A stretch of DNA of 64,000 nt from Alentia gelatinosa. Taxonomy: Eukaryota > Annelida > Polychaeta > Phyllodocida > Polynoidae. Location of the stretch: positions 2,613,694-2,677,693 of the forward strand of contig OX465584.1 in assembly GCA_950022655.1 (NCBI GenBank). Direction: 5' to 3'. The notes beneath the pieces are model-generated. The model did not search any database. It was not told where the DNA came from and saw nothing but the letters and a program-made list of their open reading frames with translations. Below are positions 22,070-33,149 of the stretch, one piece after another. Numbering within the stretch: position 1 is the stretch's first letter; every line of letters starts with the position of its first letter. Both the position numbers and the translations under genes were made by a program.

Positions 22070-22835
22070 ATATCGCCACACGCCGTACGCCGTACACCGT
22101 ATACCGCCCGCCCTACACCGCCCGCCCTACACCGCCCGCCCTGCACCCTACACCGCCCGCCCTACGCCGCCCGCCCTACACCGCCCGCCCTACACCGCCC
22201 GCCCTGCACCCTACACCGCCCGCCCTACGCCGCCCGCCCTACACCGCCCGCCCTACACCGCCCGCCCTGCACCCTACACCGCCCGCCCTACGCCGCCCGC
22301 CCTACACCGCCCGCCCTACACCGCCCGCCCTACACCGCCTGCCCTACACCGCCCACCCTACACCGCCCGCCGTACACCGCCCGCCCTACACCGCCCGCCG
22401 TACACCGCGCGCCGTACACCGCCCGCCCTACAATGCCCGCCCTACACCGCCCGCCCTACGCCGCCCGCTCTACGCCACCCGCCCTACACCGCCCTCCGTA
22501 CGCCGCCCGCCCTACACCGCCCGCCCTACACCGCCCGCCCTACACCGCCCGCCCTACACCGTACACTGCCCGCCCTACACCGCCCGCCCTACACCGCCCG
22601 CCCTACACCGCCCGCCCTACACCGCCCGCCCTACACTGCCCGCCCTACACCGCCCGCCCTACACCGCCCGCCCTACGCCGCCCGCCCTACGCCGCCCGCC
22701 CTACGCCGCCCGCCCTACGCCGCCCGCCCTACGCCGCCCGCCCTACGCCGCCCGCCCTACGCCGCCCGCCCTACGCCGCCCGCCCTACGCCGCCCGCCCT
22801 ACGCCGCCCGCCCTACGCCCGCCGTATACCGCCGT
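22070..22835. repeat. 14-bp array ACACCGCCCGCCCT, more than 50 copies
   Basis: Period 14 bp; units differ mainly at one position (ACACC or ACGCC), sorted into blocks, with the right end homogenised to ACGCC. The same unit, inverted, makes the arrays at 34740-35035 and 47575-48115. Confidence 0.95.
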
Positions 22836-23345
22836 ACGCCGTCCGCCGCTGACCCACTGCTGCCCGTCGTCTCTTCGATCGCCACCCGGGAATAATTGAT
22901 GGCGGCGGCGACAGTGGGGTGTCGGGGAGAGCGGGCGGCGCGCGGGCGGCGGGCGGGAGACGCGGGCGGGCGGCCCGTGAAGTTGGCGCGGCGGCCGGGC
23001 GGGCGGGACCGTGGGAACGTGGTGCTGGCCGCTCTAGGGTGATAGGCGTCGTGCGCGGTGTGAGATCGATCCCCAGTTCCCACACCCAGAAGGAGCCGGG
23101 CCCGCGTGAGACATGAATATTTCACCGGCGTCAGGCCCGCCCCGGCCCGCCCCGGCCCGCCCCGTGTGTGCCCGCCCCTCCTCCCCCGCCCGCCGTGTGC
23201 CCGTCAAGAGCTCGACTGCGTCTCCCGCGCCCATTTCGTTAGTTTAAGTCTCACTGAGGAGCGTCTGGTCCAGGCGCCACACGTGGCCGGCCGAGTCCGT
23301 GTCGACCGGACGTGCGCCTTCACCGGAGTTCTCACCGGAGTTCAC
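22836..23345. other. CpG-rich patch
   Basis: 22880-23190 is CpG-dense with GC boxes (GGGCGGG), followed by a short CACCGGAGTTCT repeat near 23320-23360. It could be another CpG-island promoter, but no start codon with a credible exon and donor follows, so only the composition is reported. Confidence 0.45.
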
Positions 23346-25185
23346 CGGAGTTCTCACCACTTCCGGATTGTCTTCACGTCCCAAATGTCAGTCGAGGGGT
23401 CAGTGAGAATCTGGAGAGAAAATAGGTCAATTCAATCTTTTTTTAAAAGGATTTTTCGGCTCTCAAATTATGCCAGAATTCACTTAGAATATTCAAATAA
23501 AATATAATGCCCCGAACCCCATTCCTGTTTGCATTCTTGTATTGTGTAAGTCAAATTCACAAATACCTGCCCTCCGCCTCCCTACGTCGGGGCAAGTATC
23601 TGACTGTCCGGGAGTTGGTTCTCGTTCCCAGATACAGCACGCGGTCAGTTTCCTTCTATACGCCCTCCAGAGGTTACTAAACTCCCTATTATCGCCCAGG
23701 GTAAATACAAGTTCACTACGACAACATGAACCACAGCTTTCTGATTTATAATTGGAGAAACTGAACATAATTTCGGATTTCCATGTAGAAAGAGCTGAAA
23801 TTTCCATTTCTGGTATCAGAATTTCGATTTGAAGATTTCTGAAAACCGTTAACCTGCATTAATTCGTGAATAGACTGTGTTCTGGGATACCTCAATAGGG
23901 TCTATACGGGAGATGTACTTGTAGACAGAGGAGTTGGACGAGATTATCAGAATTACCAACAATACAAGACCTCGTCCTCCACAAACCCCAACACGACTAC
24001 ACGGAGTGTAGTGACTGCCCGGAGTCGGCTCATTCCATGTTAACGTACCCCTGTAGAGTACTTCTCGTGTAGGGGGCGCCCCCCCCCCCCCCGTTCCCCG
24101 TGCCGAGCCCACTTTGTGTATACTACTGGCGTGGTGTCCGCTGTACTCACAAGATGGCGCGCTACGTGGTGTCGGGCTGCGCCTCTCGCGCACTGCGCCC
24201 TGCGCCGCTCGACCCCCGTGTGGTGACAGACGAGGCTCAGATGTCGGGTCCACGTATCGGGCCGCGGCTCGAGTAGATGGCAGGTTCTCAGGGGTTTTGG
24301 CGTTGTTTTATTTTACATTGATTCTAACTCACTGAGAGAACTACTTTTTGAGCGCATTGGCACAGCAAGATCACACCGCCGGAACTATACTGGAAAATAC
24401 ATTAGATTCTTTTCCGTAGGTCCAATTAGATTTTTTCTTCTTCTTGTGGAACTTTCGCTCCAGTAATTGTGTAATTGAGATAGTTACTAAACAATACACC
24501 GCTAGTAGACTTGGTCAAGTCTTTGATGATGGATATTATTGAGAAGTGAAACTGGTGTGCACCATGTGCATCGTGATTCCCCTCGTCTCGTCAGCGCGTG
24601 CACTCACTCGTGACTGCTCGTAGTTCCGCCACGTTCCGCCAATCTCAACTCTCACACACTCACACTCTCATAGCTGGGGTTTTGTATAATTTGTGTATTT
24701 AAAGTGGAGTAGACGGTTCCGACCCTTCACAGGTTCCAGGTTACACTAATGGGGGGTTCAGCCAGTTGACGTTCATGTACATGTTGATCCACATTGGGGA
24801 TGACAACTGGCAGGATCATGACACATAGGTCTCATGTCTACAGTATACATCCCTCAGGTAACCGCAGTATTTCAGGTAGTTACACCTATTTGCAGTTTCA
24901 CCACTCCTTGTAGCATCGTATCTACACACTGATATGTGACGTCTGACGATAGGAAAACTTGGTAAAATAAAGAAGGGTGGTTTTCAGGGAGACGTTGTCG
25001 GATTTATACGTAGGGCGGTTGTTTTCATCGTTTGTGATGACTTCTAGACCACTCAGATGGTAGCGACCATGACGATCAAACAGACAAGTTTGAGGTTATT
25101 ACTGCTGAGAGAGGGCTTCTCCTGTAGATCACAGGTGAGGGGACCACATTCCTGAAGGTTCTCAGGGAACACATTCCTGACGTTT
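23346..25185. other. Mostly single-copy, AT-richer sequence
   Basis: About 1.8 kb without arrays apart from a C-run near 24079-24093. TTTCCATGTAGAAA near 23779 resembles the interior of the 4806 element. No exons supported. Confidence 0.5.
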
Positions 25186-25258
25186 CTCGCTGAGGATGCT
25201 CTAAGTCACTTGCCTTTGGCTAAATCCTCGGTAAGTAACTTTCAGCATCCTCACTGAG
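25186..25258. repeat. 73-bp imperfect hairpin
   Basis: The left arm CTCGCTGAGGATGCTCTAAG, then TCACTTGCC, pairs with the right arm GGTAAGTAACTTTCAGCATC, then CTCACTGAG. The arms are near-perfect reverse complements around a short loop near 25220. Confidence 0.75.
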
Positions 25259-25738
25259 TAAGTTGGGAATTCCTCCACCCGATACCAGTTTCCCTCTAAC
25301 ATGACGTATTATCAACTAAAGGCCTGTCTGTCTGTTAGGCTGTGTCGACCCTAATAGATTATATTTATATATATACACACACACACACAGACACCCCCCC
25401 CCCCCCCCCCCCGCGCGTCGCAGTGACGAGTTGGCGCTCGCTGGTCCCCGGCGCGTGGCGGGTGCTCGTACTCTGTGCTCGCCGGCGACCAGGCGGGCTG
25501 GCGGGTGGCGGCGCGTGGCGGGGAGGTGCGGCGTTATCGCGCGGAGATTAGCTGATTGTGACTTGTCTCACACACCGCTACTCTCCCACGCTACACTCTC
25601 CCAGCCGAGACGACCCGGGGGGAGAGTGAGGAGGCGGGATGTTAGATCCCTGTCTCAACAGTCTCAACAGTCACAATGACGGAGTCGGAGGTCAAGACGT
25701 GCAGGCTCTATTCTCTCATTTCCCGAGACGGGACCTCA
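25259..25738. other. TA/CA microsatellite, poly-C tract and CpG-rich segment
   Basis: TATATATACACACACACACA at about 25366-25390 leads into a C-run (25396-25412). GC-rich sequence follows. No gene. Confidence 0.55.
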
Positions 25739-26061
25739 TGACGTGACCTACCGTAGTCACGTGGCCTACCGTAGTCACGTGACCTACCGTAGTCACGTGA
25801 CCTACCGTAGTCACGTGGCCTACCGTAGTCCCGTGACTTACCGTAGTCCCGTGGCCTACCGCAGTCACGTGGCCTACCGCAGTCCCGTGGCCTACCGCAG
25901 TCCCGTGGCCTACCATAGTCACGTGACCTACCGCAGTCACGTGGCCTACCGTAGTCACGTGGCCTACCGCAGTCACGTGGCCTATTGTAGTCACGTGGTC
26001 TACCGTAGTCACATGACCTACCGTAGTCACGGGGCCTACCGTAGTCACGGGGCCTACCGTA
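25739..26061. repeat. 18-bp array with CACGTG E-boxes, about 18 copies
   Basis: The unit is AGTCACGTGGCCTACCGT or close variants, exact 18-bp period. Most units contain CACGTG, the canonical E-box of USF/MYC/clock-type bHLH factors. Others have CCCGTG. As 18 is a multiple of three, open frames run through it. Confidence 0.95.
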
Positions 26062-26187
26062 GAGATGGGACGTGGACATATCGGGAGCGGACCCTAGGCC
26101 TCTGCCGTCATATCTTCTTAAAGCTGGATCTCCTAGAAACACTCCGAACTCGGCTAAATCGATCTCGTCATCAGTCCCGCACACGTC
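26062..26187. other. Short unique spacer
   Basis: Nothing recognised. Confidence 0.4.
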
Positions 26188-26243
26188 TGACCTCTGAGTG
26201 ACCTCTGAGTGACCTCTGAGTGACCTCTGAGTGACCTCTGACG
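26188..26243. repeat. 11-bp array TGACCTCTGAG, five copies: perfect tandem DR5 half sites
   Basis: TGACCT is repeated with a constant five-base spacer CTGAG. This gives four overlapping DR5 arrangements of AGGTCA on the opposite strand. Confidence 0.9.
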
Positions 26244-27049
26244 GTCACAGCTCAGTGAATCTCCCCCTCCCCCCCACACACACATACACACACACAGAGT
26301 AGACAAACACGGAGATAAGAGAGTGTGTGTGGTCAGCGTTATCAGTGGTGTCAGGTGTGGTACGAGTATCAACTCTCCTAATCCCTGTACACCTACCTGT
26401 ACTCCTACCTGTGCGGCTACCTGCGTGCACACCTCCGCACGTCTTCCTGCAGACCGCTGCCTGCCCAACTGAATACTCTGTTAGTCTTTACTGGGTAACC
26501 AAGTTCTTTTATGGTATTTATTAATGAAATGTTGCCCAAGTACCAGAGTTTCAGATAGTCTCATTCGTGATATCAGAGACGAAACGTTTCTATTTCCTGT
26601 TTAAATTCGTTCACGGTGTATGTCCCTGTATTTTCATGAAGCCAGTTCATGGTGAAAGCATGGTGAATTAGCAGTCTGTGTGTGTTTTATACATCCTACC
26701 CACGCTCTATTTCTAAGCGAGTATATTTGAGTGTGCGTTACGGTATATGTTAGACTGGCTCAAATCTTTTATGAATGATTCAACAAGATGAGGGTAAAGC
26801 GTGGCCTGCCCGGAGTGGCTGGCTGAGTGGAGGCGGTCCGCGGACGGCGTGTACATGTCTCCTACTTACAGGTAAGACAGGAGTGTGTGTGTGGGGGGGG
26901 GGGGGGCTGTTTATTATCACGGGGGGACTCTTTGTGTGCGCGCTCGCCGCTACACGGGCCGCGTGCAGGCGGCGGGCGGGGGGGGGGGGGGGGGGGGGCG
27001 TGGGAAAATGCGGGTCTGGTGTTCCCTGGTGACCCGGCCGGCTTATCCG

Positions 27050-27080
<31 letters not shown>

Positions 27081-27530
27081 ACGCGCGCACATAACGGGCC
27101 ACCAGTGGCGGACCGTAACGAGTAGAGGTACGACACGCGGGGCGGGTGTGGGACACGGAGAAAAAACCAGCTTGTCTTGTTGACGTGGAGCTGTAGGATG
27201 AGGACGGGGACTCCCGACACTCTCACGGACATACACGGACCTGTATACTCTGACCAGAGACTGAGCCAGCTGGTACAGGCGCCCAGTGACGGCCAGTGTA
27301 ACATGGAGCTTTGTGTCTAACACGCGCACCTACAAGACGTTCACGTCACACTGCTCACGTGACCTGGACTGTGTGGTCACGTGGTACGTGAGCTTGTTAC
27401 TGGACGGATACGTACTGTGACAGGACACAGACTGATATTTCTACCAGCGGGGGTTTGTGTGTGTCTGTGTGTGTGTGTGTAGTACTGTCAGCACGGACCA
27501 ACTCCCGGCAAAACACCGCCTCGGCCCGGA
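26244..27530. other. CA-rich, poly-G/poly-C-rich and unique sequence
   Basis: Includes G-runs near 26896-26906 and 26977-26998, a C-run with CACACA near 27051-27083 and a GTGTGT run near 27456-27480. No exon supported. Confidence 0.5.
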
Positions 27531-27612
27531 CATCTCGGCCCCGGACATCTCGGCCCCGGACATCTCGGCCCCGGACATCTCGTCCCCGGACATCTCGGCC
27601 CCGGTCATCTCG
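27531..27612. repeat. 15-bp array ACATCTCGGCCCCGG, about six copies
   Basis: Period 15 bp with one TCC variant and a decayed right end. Confidence 0.88.
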
Positions 27613-27810
27613 TCCCGGTCATTTCGTCACGTGAGAGCAGCTCGCCGCACGCTCTGGCCGCCAGAGGGCGTGCAGCGTGAGACGCTGGGGCGCGTTCTAC
27701 CTGCGTTCACAGAGGGGAGAGACTAAGTGAAGTAATTCACCAGCAAACTTACCCTCTACTCACCCCCCCCCCCCCCCCCGCCACGACGCACGCGCACTGA
27801 CGACCCGCAG
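27613..27810 (+). other. Intron end upstream of exon B
   Basis: A C-run (about 27762-27779) acts as a pyrimidine tract, and CTCAC near 27757 could be a branch point. The intron would end CGACCCGCAG at 27810. Confidence 0.5.
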
Positions 27811-27987
27811 AGCCGCCACCTGGTGGAATGCCGCAGAACCAATATGGCACCCACCCGTCGCTGGGACCCGGCGGACAGGGCTTCAGCAGCGACGGAACGG
27901 CGGGCAACCAGCAGCGCTGTCTGTCACCGATTGATCTTTTATTGAAGGAAGAGGAGGACGCCTGGGCCGAGTTCTTCTGTGGGGAAG
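27811..27987 (+). CDS. Exon B: acidic regulator exon whose 3' end seeds a minisatellite
   Basis: The acceptor ends CCCGCAG at 27810. The exon is two bases, 58 codons and one base, and the donor G|GTAGGG starts at 27988. Entry and exit are both phase 1. The peptide reads PPPGGMPQNQYGTHPSLGPG, continues with GNQQR, then LSPIDLLLKEEEDAWAEFFC, and ends GE. The Gly/Pro/Gln-rich start and the acidic-aromatic end look like a transcription-factor activation segment; no named domain is recognised. Entry phase fits exon A and the 18055 first exon. Exit phase fits both C and D, each restoring GAC or GAT (Asp) at the junction. An internal ATG at 27828 could make this a first exon instead, but the acceptor and phase match favour an internal exon. 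The last 19 exon bases and the donor are copied about 62 times downstream. Confidence 0.8.
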
Positions 27988-30147
27988 GTAGGGAAGTCAG
28001 GTGGAGTTCTTCTGTGGGGAAGGTAGGGAAGTCAGGTGGAGTTCTTCTGTGGGGAAGGTAGGGAAGTCAGGTGGAGTTCTTCTGTGGGGAAGGTAGGGAA
28101 GTCAGGTGGAGTTCTTCTGTGGGGAAGGTAGGGAAGTCAGGTGGAGTTCTTCTGTGGGGAAGGTAGGGAAGTCAGGTGGAGTTCTTCTGTGGGGAAGGTA
28201 GGAAAGTCAGGTGGAGTTCTTCTGTGGGGAAGGTAGGGAAGTCAGGTGGAGTTCTTCTGTGGGGAAGGTAGGGAAGTCAGGTGGAGTTCTTCTGTGGGGA
28301 AGGTAGGGAAGTCAGGTGGAGTTCTTCTGTGGGGAAGGTAGGGAAGTCAGGTGGAGTTCTTCTGTGGGGAAGGTAGGGAAGTCAGGCCGAGTTCTTCTGT
28401 GGGGAAGGTAGGGAAGTCAGGTGGAGTTCTTCTGTGGGGAAGGTAGGGAAGTCAGGCCGAGTTCTTCTGTGGGGAAGGTAGGGAAGTCAGGTGGAGTTCT
28501 TCTGTGGGGAAGGTAGGGAAGTCAGGTGGAGTTCTTCTGTGGGGAAGGTAGGGAAGTCAGGCCGAGTTCTTCTGTGGGGAAGGTAGGGAAGTCAGGTGGA
28601 GTTCTTCTGTGGGGAAGGTAAGGATGTCAGGTGGAGTTCTTCTGTGGGGAAGGTAGGGAAGTCAGGTGGAGTTCTTCTGTGGGGAAGGTAGGGAAGTCAG
28701 GTGGAGTTCTTCTGTGGGGAAGGTAGGGAAGTCAGGTGGAGTTCTTCTGTGGGGAAGGTAGGGAAGTCAGGTGGAGTTCTTCTGTGGGGAAGGTAGGGAA
28801 GTCAGGCCGAGTTCTTCTGTGGGGAAGGTAGGGAAGTCAGGTGGAGTTCTTCTGTGGGGAAGGTAGGGAAGTCAGGTGGAGTTCTTCTGTGGGGAAGGTA
28901 GGGAAGTCAGGCCGAGTTCTTCTGTGGGGAAGGTAGGGAAGTCAGGTGGAGTTCTTCTGTGGGGAAGGTAGGGAAGTCAGGTGGAGTTCTTCTGTGGGGA
29001 AGGTAGGGAAGTCAGGTGGAGTTCTTCTGTGGGGAAGGTAGGGAAGTCAGGTGGAGCTCTTCTGTGGGGAAGGTAGGGAAGTCAGGTGGAGTTCTTCTGT
29101 GGGGAAGGTAGGGAAGTCAGGTGGAGTTCTTCTGTGGGGAAGGTAGGGAAGTCAGGCCGAGTTCTTCTGTGGGGAAGGTAGGGAAGTCAGGTGGAGTTCT
29201 TCTGTGGGGAAGGTAGGGAAGTCAGGTGGAGCTCTTCTGTGGGGAAGGTAGGGAAGTCAGGTGGAGTTCTTCTGTGGGGAAGGTAGGGAAGTCAGGCCGA
29301 GTTCTTCTGTGGGGAAGGTAGGGAAGTCAGGTGGAGTTCTTCTGTGGGGAAGGTAGGGAAGTCAGGTGGAGCTCTTCTGTGGGGAAGGTAGGGAAGTCAG
29401 GTGGAGTTCTTCTGTGGGGAAGGTAGGGAAGTCAGGTGGAGTTCTTCTGTGGGGAAGGTAGGGAAGTCAGGTGGAGCTCTTCTGTGGGGAAGGTAGGGAA
29501 GTCAGGTGGAGTTCTTCTGTGGGGAAGGTAGGGAAGTCAGGCCGAGTTCTTCTGTGGGGAAGGTAGGGAAGTCAGGTGGAGTTCTTCTGTGGGGAAGGTA
29601 GGGAAGTCAGGCCGAGTTCTTCTGTGGGGAAGGTAGGGAAGTCAGGTGGAGTTCTTCTGTGGGGAAGGTAGGGAAGTCAGGTGGAGCTCTTCTGTGGGGA
29701 AGGTAGGGAAGTCAGGTGGAGTTCTTCTGTGGGGAAGGTAGGGAAGTCAGGTGGAGTTCTTCTGTGGGGAAGGTAGGGAAGTCAGGTGGAGCTCTTCTGT
29801 GGGGAAGGTAGGGAAGTCAGGTGGAGTTCTTCTGTGGGGAAGGTAGGGAAGTCAGGTGGAGTTCTTCTGTGGGGAAGGTAGGAGAGTCAGGTGGAGCTCT
29901 TCTGTGGGGAAGGTAGGGAAGTCAGGCGGAGTTCTTCTGTGGGGAAGGTAGGGAAGTCAGGTGGAGCTCTTCTGTGGGGAAGGTAGGGAAGTCAGGCGGA
30001 GTTCTTCTGTGGGGAAGGTAGGGAAGTCAGGTGGAGCTCTTCTGTGGGGAAGGTAGGGAAGTCAGGCGGAGTTCTTCTGTGGGGAAGGTAGGGAAGTCAG
30101 GTGGAGTTCTTCTGTGGGGAAGGTAGGGAAGTCAGGTGGGGAAGGCT
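27969..30147 (+). repeat. 35-bp minisatellite made of the exon B end plus its 5' splice site, about 62 copies
   Basis: Each unit reads GAGTTCTTCTGTGGGGAAG followed by GTAGGGAAGTCAGG and GTG, CCG or CGG. The first copy is the real exon end and donor: its bases code for EFFCGE, and GTAGGG is the intron start. Some later units keep the exon-identical GCCGAG; most have GTGGAG. About 62 consecutive donor copies follow the true one. As 35 is not a multiple of three, use of a later donor shifts frame. From the third unit on, GTAGGG is read as an in-frame TAG, so only the first donor gives a good product. Confidence 0.95.
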
Positions 30148-30756
30148 GAGTGGAGTTCTCCAGTGAAGGAGGCAGGAAAGATGTCAGATGAATTGGAAAC
30201 AGATCATGTCCACTGTGTCATCGGTCATGTCTAGAATGTCATGGGTCATTGGTACTGGTCATTGGTCATGGCTACTTCTCATGGGTCTTAGCTACTTGTC
30301 TTGGGTAATGGCTACTATGTCATGGATTCTGAGTATCAGATGATGTCACCTTTGTAGTGGATGACATTCAGTCATGGGTCATGTTTATGGGTCATGGTCA
30401 TGTCTGAGGTGTGGGTCATGTATACCGGGTGGTCATGTCTACTGGGTCATTGGTCATGTCTACTATGTGGGTCGTGCTTACTGGGTCCTGTCCTCTGTCA
30501 TGGGTCATGTCTGAGCTCTGTGGGTCGGATCATGCCTCCTGTGAGTGGGTTATGTGGACGGGAGGTGGGTCTTGTCCCGTCTGTGGTCGTGTCAGTTATC
30601 CAGCAGAGGGAGCTATATTTGCGCTGTTTCTGTATACAGTCTCGTGGTGTGTGGACATGTTCCCCTTGTTAAATGTAATTCGCCATTTTCCCACCATTTG
30701 GACAGAAGTTGGCGATTGTTTATAGCAAGCAGCGATCGAACTCCGACACAACTGAC
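30148..30756. repeat. Degenerate CATGGGTCATGTCTACT-type repeats, then unique sequence
   Basis: 30190-30540 holds many diverged copies of GGGTCATGTCTACTGGGTCA without a stable period. 30541-30756 is unique. Confidence 0.6.
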
Positions 30757-31575
30757 AAAAGGGTGGCATTACCATGCAACACCTCGTACAAACGAACAAA
30801 CCGATCACACCAGACTCATGGTCGTAGGTGAAGTTACCACGCGACACCTCGTACAAACAAACCGATCACACCATACTCATGGTCGTAGGTGAAGTTACCA
30901 CGCAACACCTCATACAAACAAACCGATCACACCAGACTCATGGTCGTAGGTGAAGTTACCATGCGACACCTCATACAAACAAACCGATCATACCAGACTC
31001 ATGGTCGTAGGTGAAGTTACCACGCAACACCTCGTACAAACAAACAAACCGATCACACCAGACTCGTGGTCGTAGGTGAAGTTACCACGCGACACCTCAT
31101 ACAAACAAACCGATCACACCAGACTCATGGTCGTAGGTGAAGTTACCACGCGACACCTCATACAAACAAACCGATCACACCAGACTCATGGTCGTAGGTG
31201 AAGTTACCATGCGACACCTCGTACAAACAAACAAACCAATCACACCAGACTCGTGGTCGTAGGTGAAGTTACCACGCGACACCTCATACAAACAAACCGA
31301 TCACACCATACTCATGGTCGTAGGTGAAGTTACCACGCGACACCTCATACAAACAAACCGATCATACCAGACTCGTGGTCGTAGGTGAAGTTACCACGCG
31401 ACACCTCATACAAACAAACCAATCACACCAGACTCATGGTTGTTGTCGTAGGTGAAGTTACCACGCAACACCTCGTACAAACAAACCGATCATACCAGAC
31501 TCGTAGTCGTAGGTGAAGTTACCATGCGACACCTCTTACAAACAAACCGATCATACCAGACTCATGGTCCTGAGA
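30757..31575. repeat. 61-bp minisatellite, about 13 copies
   Basis: GGTCGTAGGTGAAGTTACCA recurs every 61 bp, with four-base length changes from one or two ACAA blocks. The unit also holds AAACCGATCACACCAGACTC. Confidence 0.93.
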
Positions 31576-31726
31576 TTTAATGTGGCCCACGGAATAAATA
31601 AAACTACTGATAAATAAACGCAGCACTCGCGTCCACAAACACCAGTAAACAGAGGCCGGGAGTGTGCACGTCAGATCTGGGACTTTCTCTGAAGGCTCCT
31701 CTGTGAGAGGCCGGAATAGGGTTTCA
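31576..31726. other. Short unique spacer
   Basis: Nothing recognised. Confidence 0.4.
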
Positions 31727-31832
31727 GGCCACGCATATGTATATATCTAACTCATTCAGTCGGCCACGCATATGTGTATATCTAACTCGTTCAGTCGGCC
31801 ACGCATATGTATATATCTAACTCGTTCAGTCC
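31727..31832. repeat. 35-bp tandem repeat, three copies
   Basis: GGCCACGCATATGTATATAT starts at 31727, 31762 and 31797. Confidence 0.92.
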
Positions 31833-32566
31833 GACACCCTTGCCGTTCAGCCACGCACTCGTCCTCTAGAAAGCATCCCCATGGAGTTACCTATATACAC
31901 TGGTGTCACAAATATTACAAGTATAACCATGGAACCGAGGGTTTCCTTAAGTACAATATTCTGACCCACATTAGAATTTAAACTATATTATTTTATCTGC
32001 ATAGTGAAAATGTTATGAAAATATATCAACTGGTTCATATCTATTTCTCATTTAAAACAAACGTGGCAATGCCTCAAGGGATCTTCAGGACATAAGAGAT
32101 ACACAGTCATATTATGTATGTGTTCTGTGGGTGTGTGGGATGAACTGATAAGAAGTAAAACACTATATTTCCCCCTTTTTTCTTCAGTTATTGCGATATG
32201 TCCTTCGCCACTTTTAAAATGGTAAAATGGTGTTGATCACCATATTCTACTTAATCACCTTTCTAACGAGATTTATCTAATTAACACTCAAAAATGAACC
32301 TCAGATAATAGGAGTTTCCGGGGGGGGGGGGGGGGGGTCTCCACATGGGCAACCCCAAGGTGCTATTATTAATATCTTTTTTAAGAAGCATTTCTCCTCA
32401 ATGTATGTAGATCAATGTAATAGGTGTTGTACTAATGATTTTTTTTCTCTCATTTTTATTTTTTGTCCACTGCACGTCCCATTCTGTACGGACTCCCCGG
32501 TTTGTCCCTGACCTTGTTTGTTGTTGTTGACGGTGTATTAACGGGTTGTGTCTCGCGCTGTTTCAG
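31833..32566. other. AT-rich intron sequence upstream of exon C
   Basis: Single-copy apart from a G-run near 32320-32337. It ends with the acceptor TCTCGCGCTGTTTCAG at 32566. Confidence 0.5.
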
Positions 32567-32777
32567 ACCCGGGCTCGCACATCATTCCGGGCACACTCAC
32601 GCCGCCCGACAAGCTCAACGGCGACCACCATGGCGGCGGCGGAGGAGGCGGCGGCGGGCTGGTGTCCATGGCGGCCTCGAGCCCGCTCAGTATCAGCACG
32701 ATGGCCACGTCGCTGCAGACCCCGCCCAGCCCCATGCCCACGCCGTCCCCGCCCGGCTCGCGCGCCCCCGACCCCGG
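32567..32777 (+). CDS. Exon C: alternative exon, Gly- and Ser/Pro-rich, phase 1 in, phase 2 out
   Basis: The acceptor TGTTTCAG ends at 32566 and the donor GG|GTGAGT starts at 32778. The exon is 211 bases: two bases, 69 codons and two bases. With the G from exon B it opens D-PGSHIIPGTLTPPDKL, then DHH and a poly-Gly run, then SMAASSPLSISTMATSLQ and a TPPSPMPTPSPPGSR tail. The many SP/TP pairs are possible proline-directed kinase sites. Exit phase 2 does not fit the plausible frame of exon D but does fit the exit of D and of the 62448 exon, so all three should join one shared exon beyond the window. Its first 24 residues align without gaps to exon D. Family not recognised. Confidence 0.8.
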
Positions 32778-32796
32778 GTGAGTACCCTCTCCATTC

Positions 32797-33023
32797 AACT
32801 TTACCTTTTCAATCTCAGAATAAAATGAAAATTCCTCGTGAAATATTGATTATACCAACTGCTAAATTACCCAATTTAACCACAGCTCATGTCTCCCATT
32901 GAACCTCCCCACTGACCCATGTTGATTCCTCACTGTAAGTGTAATGCATATGTAATGCGTAAACCCTGTATTGCAATAACAAATATTTCAATGTCTTTTT
33001 CCTGACCCCAACTGGCAACCCTG
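32797..33023 (+). mobile_element. TIR element family copy inside the intron, 20 bp after the exon C donor
   Basis: Left and right portions match the 4806 element: CTAAATTACCCAA and CACAGCTCATG-like sequence in the middle, then TATTTCAATGT and CTGACCCCAACTGGCAACCC at the right end. The interior is strongly deleted relative to the 879-bp copy. Confidence 0.75.
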
Positions 33024-33149
33024 ACTCTCACGCCGCGGTTAGCCTGTACAACACGGTCACAGGTGCCACACAAAGCGATCAAATTAAGAGATGATAGTTT
33101 ACCTTTTTTATTTTGAGTATATACAGAATTTAGACATTCGGATGAATTC

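Noticed and set aside
22836..23345. CpG-rich patch called as a promoter with coding first exon
   Set aside because: No credible start codon plus donor follows; composition alone is not enough.
27988..30147. Exon B continuing through the array as coding sequence
   Set aside because: The frame closes after about two units because GTAGGG gives an in-frame TAG once the 35-bp period shifts phase.
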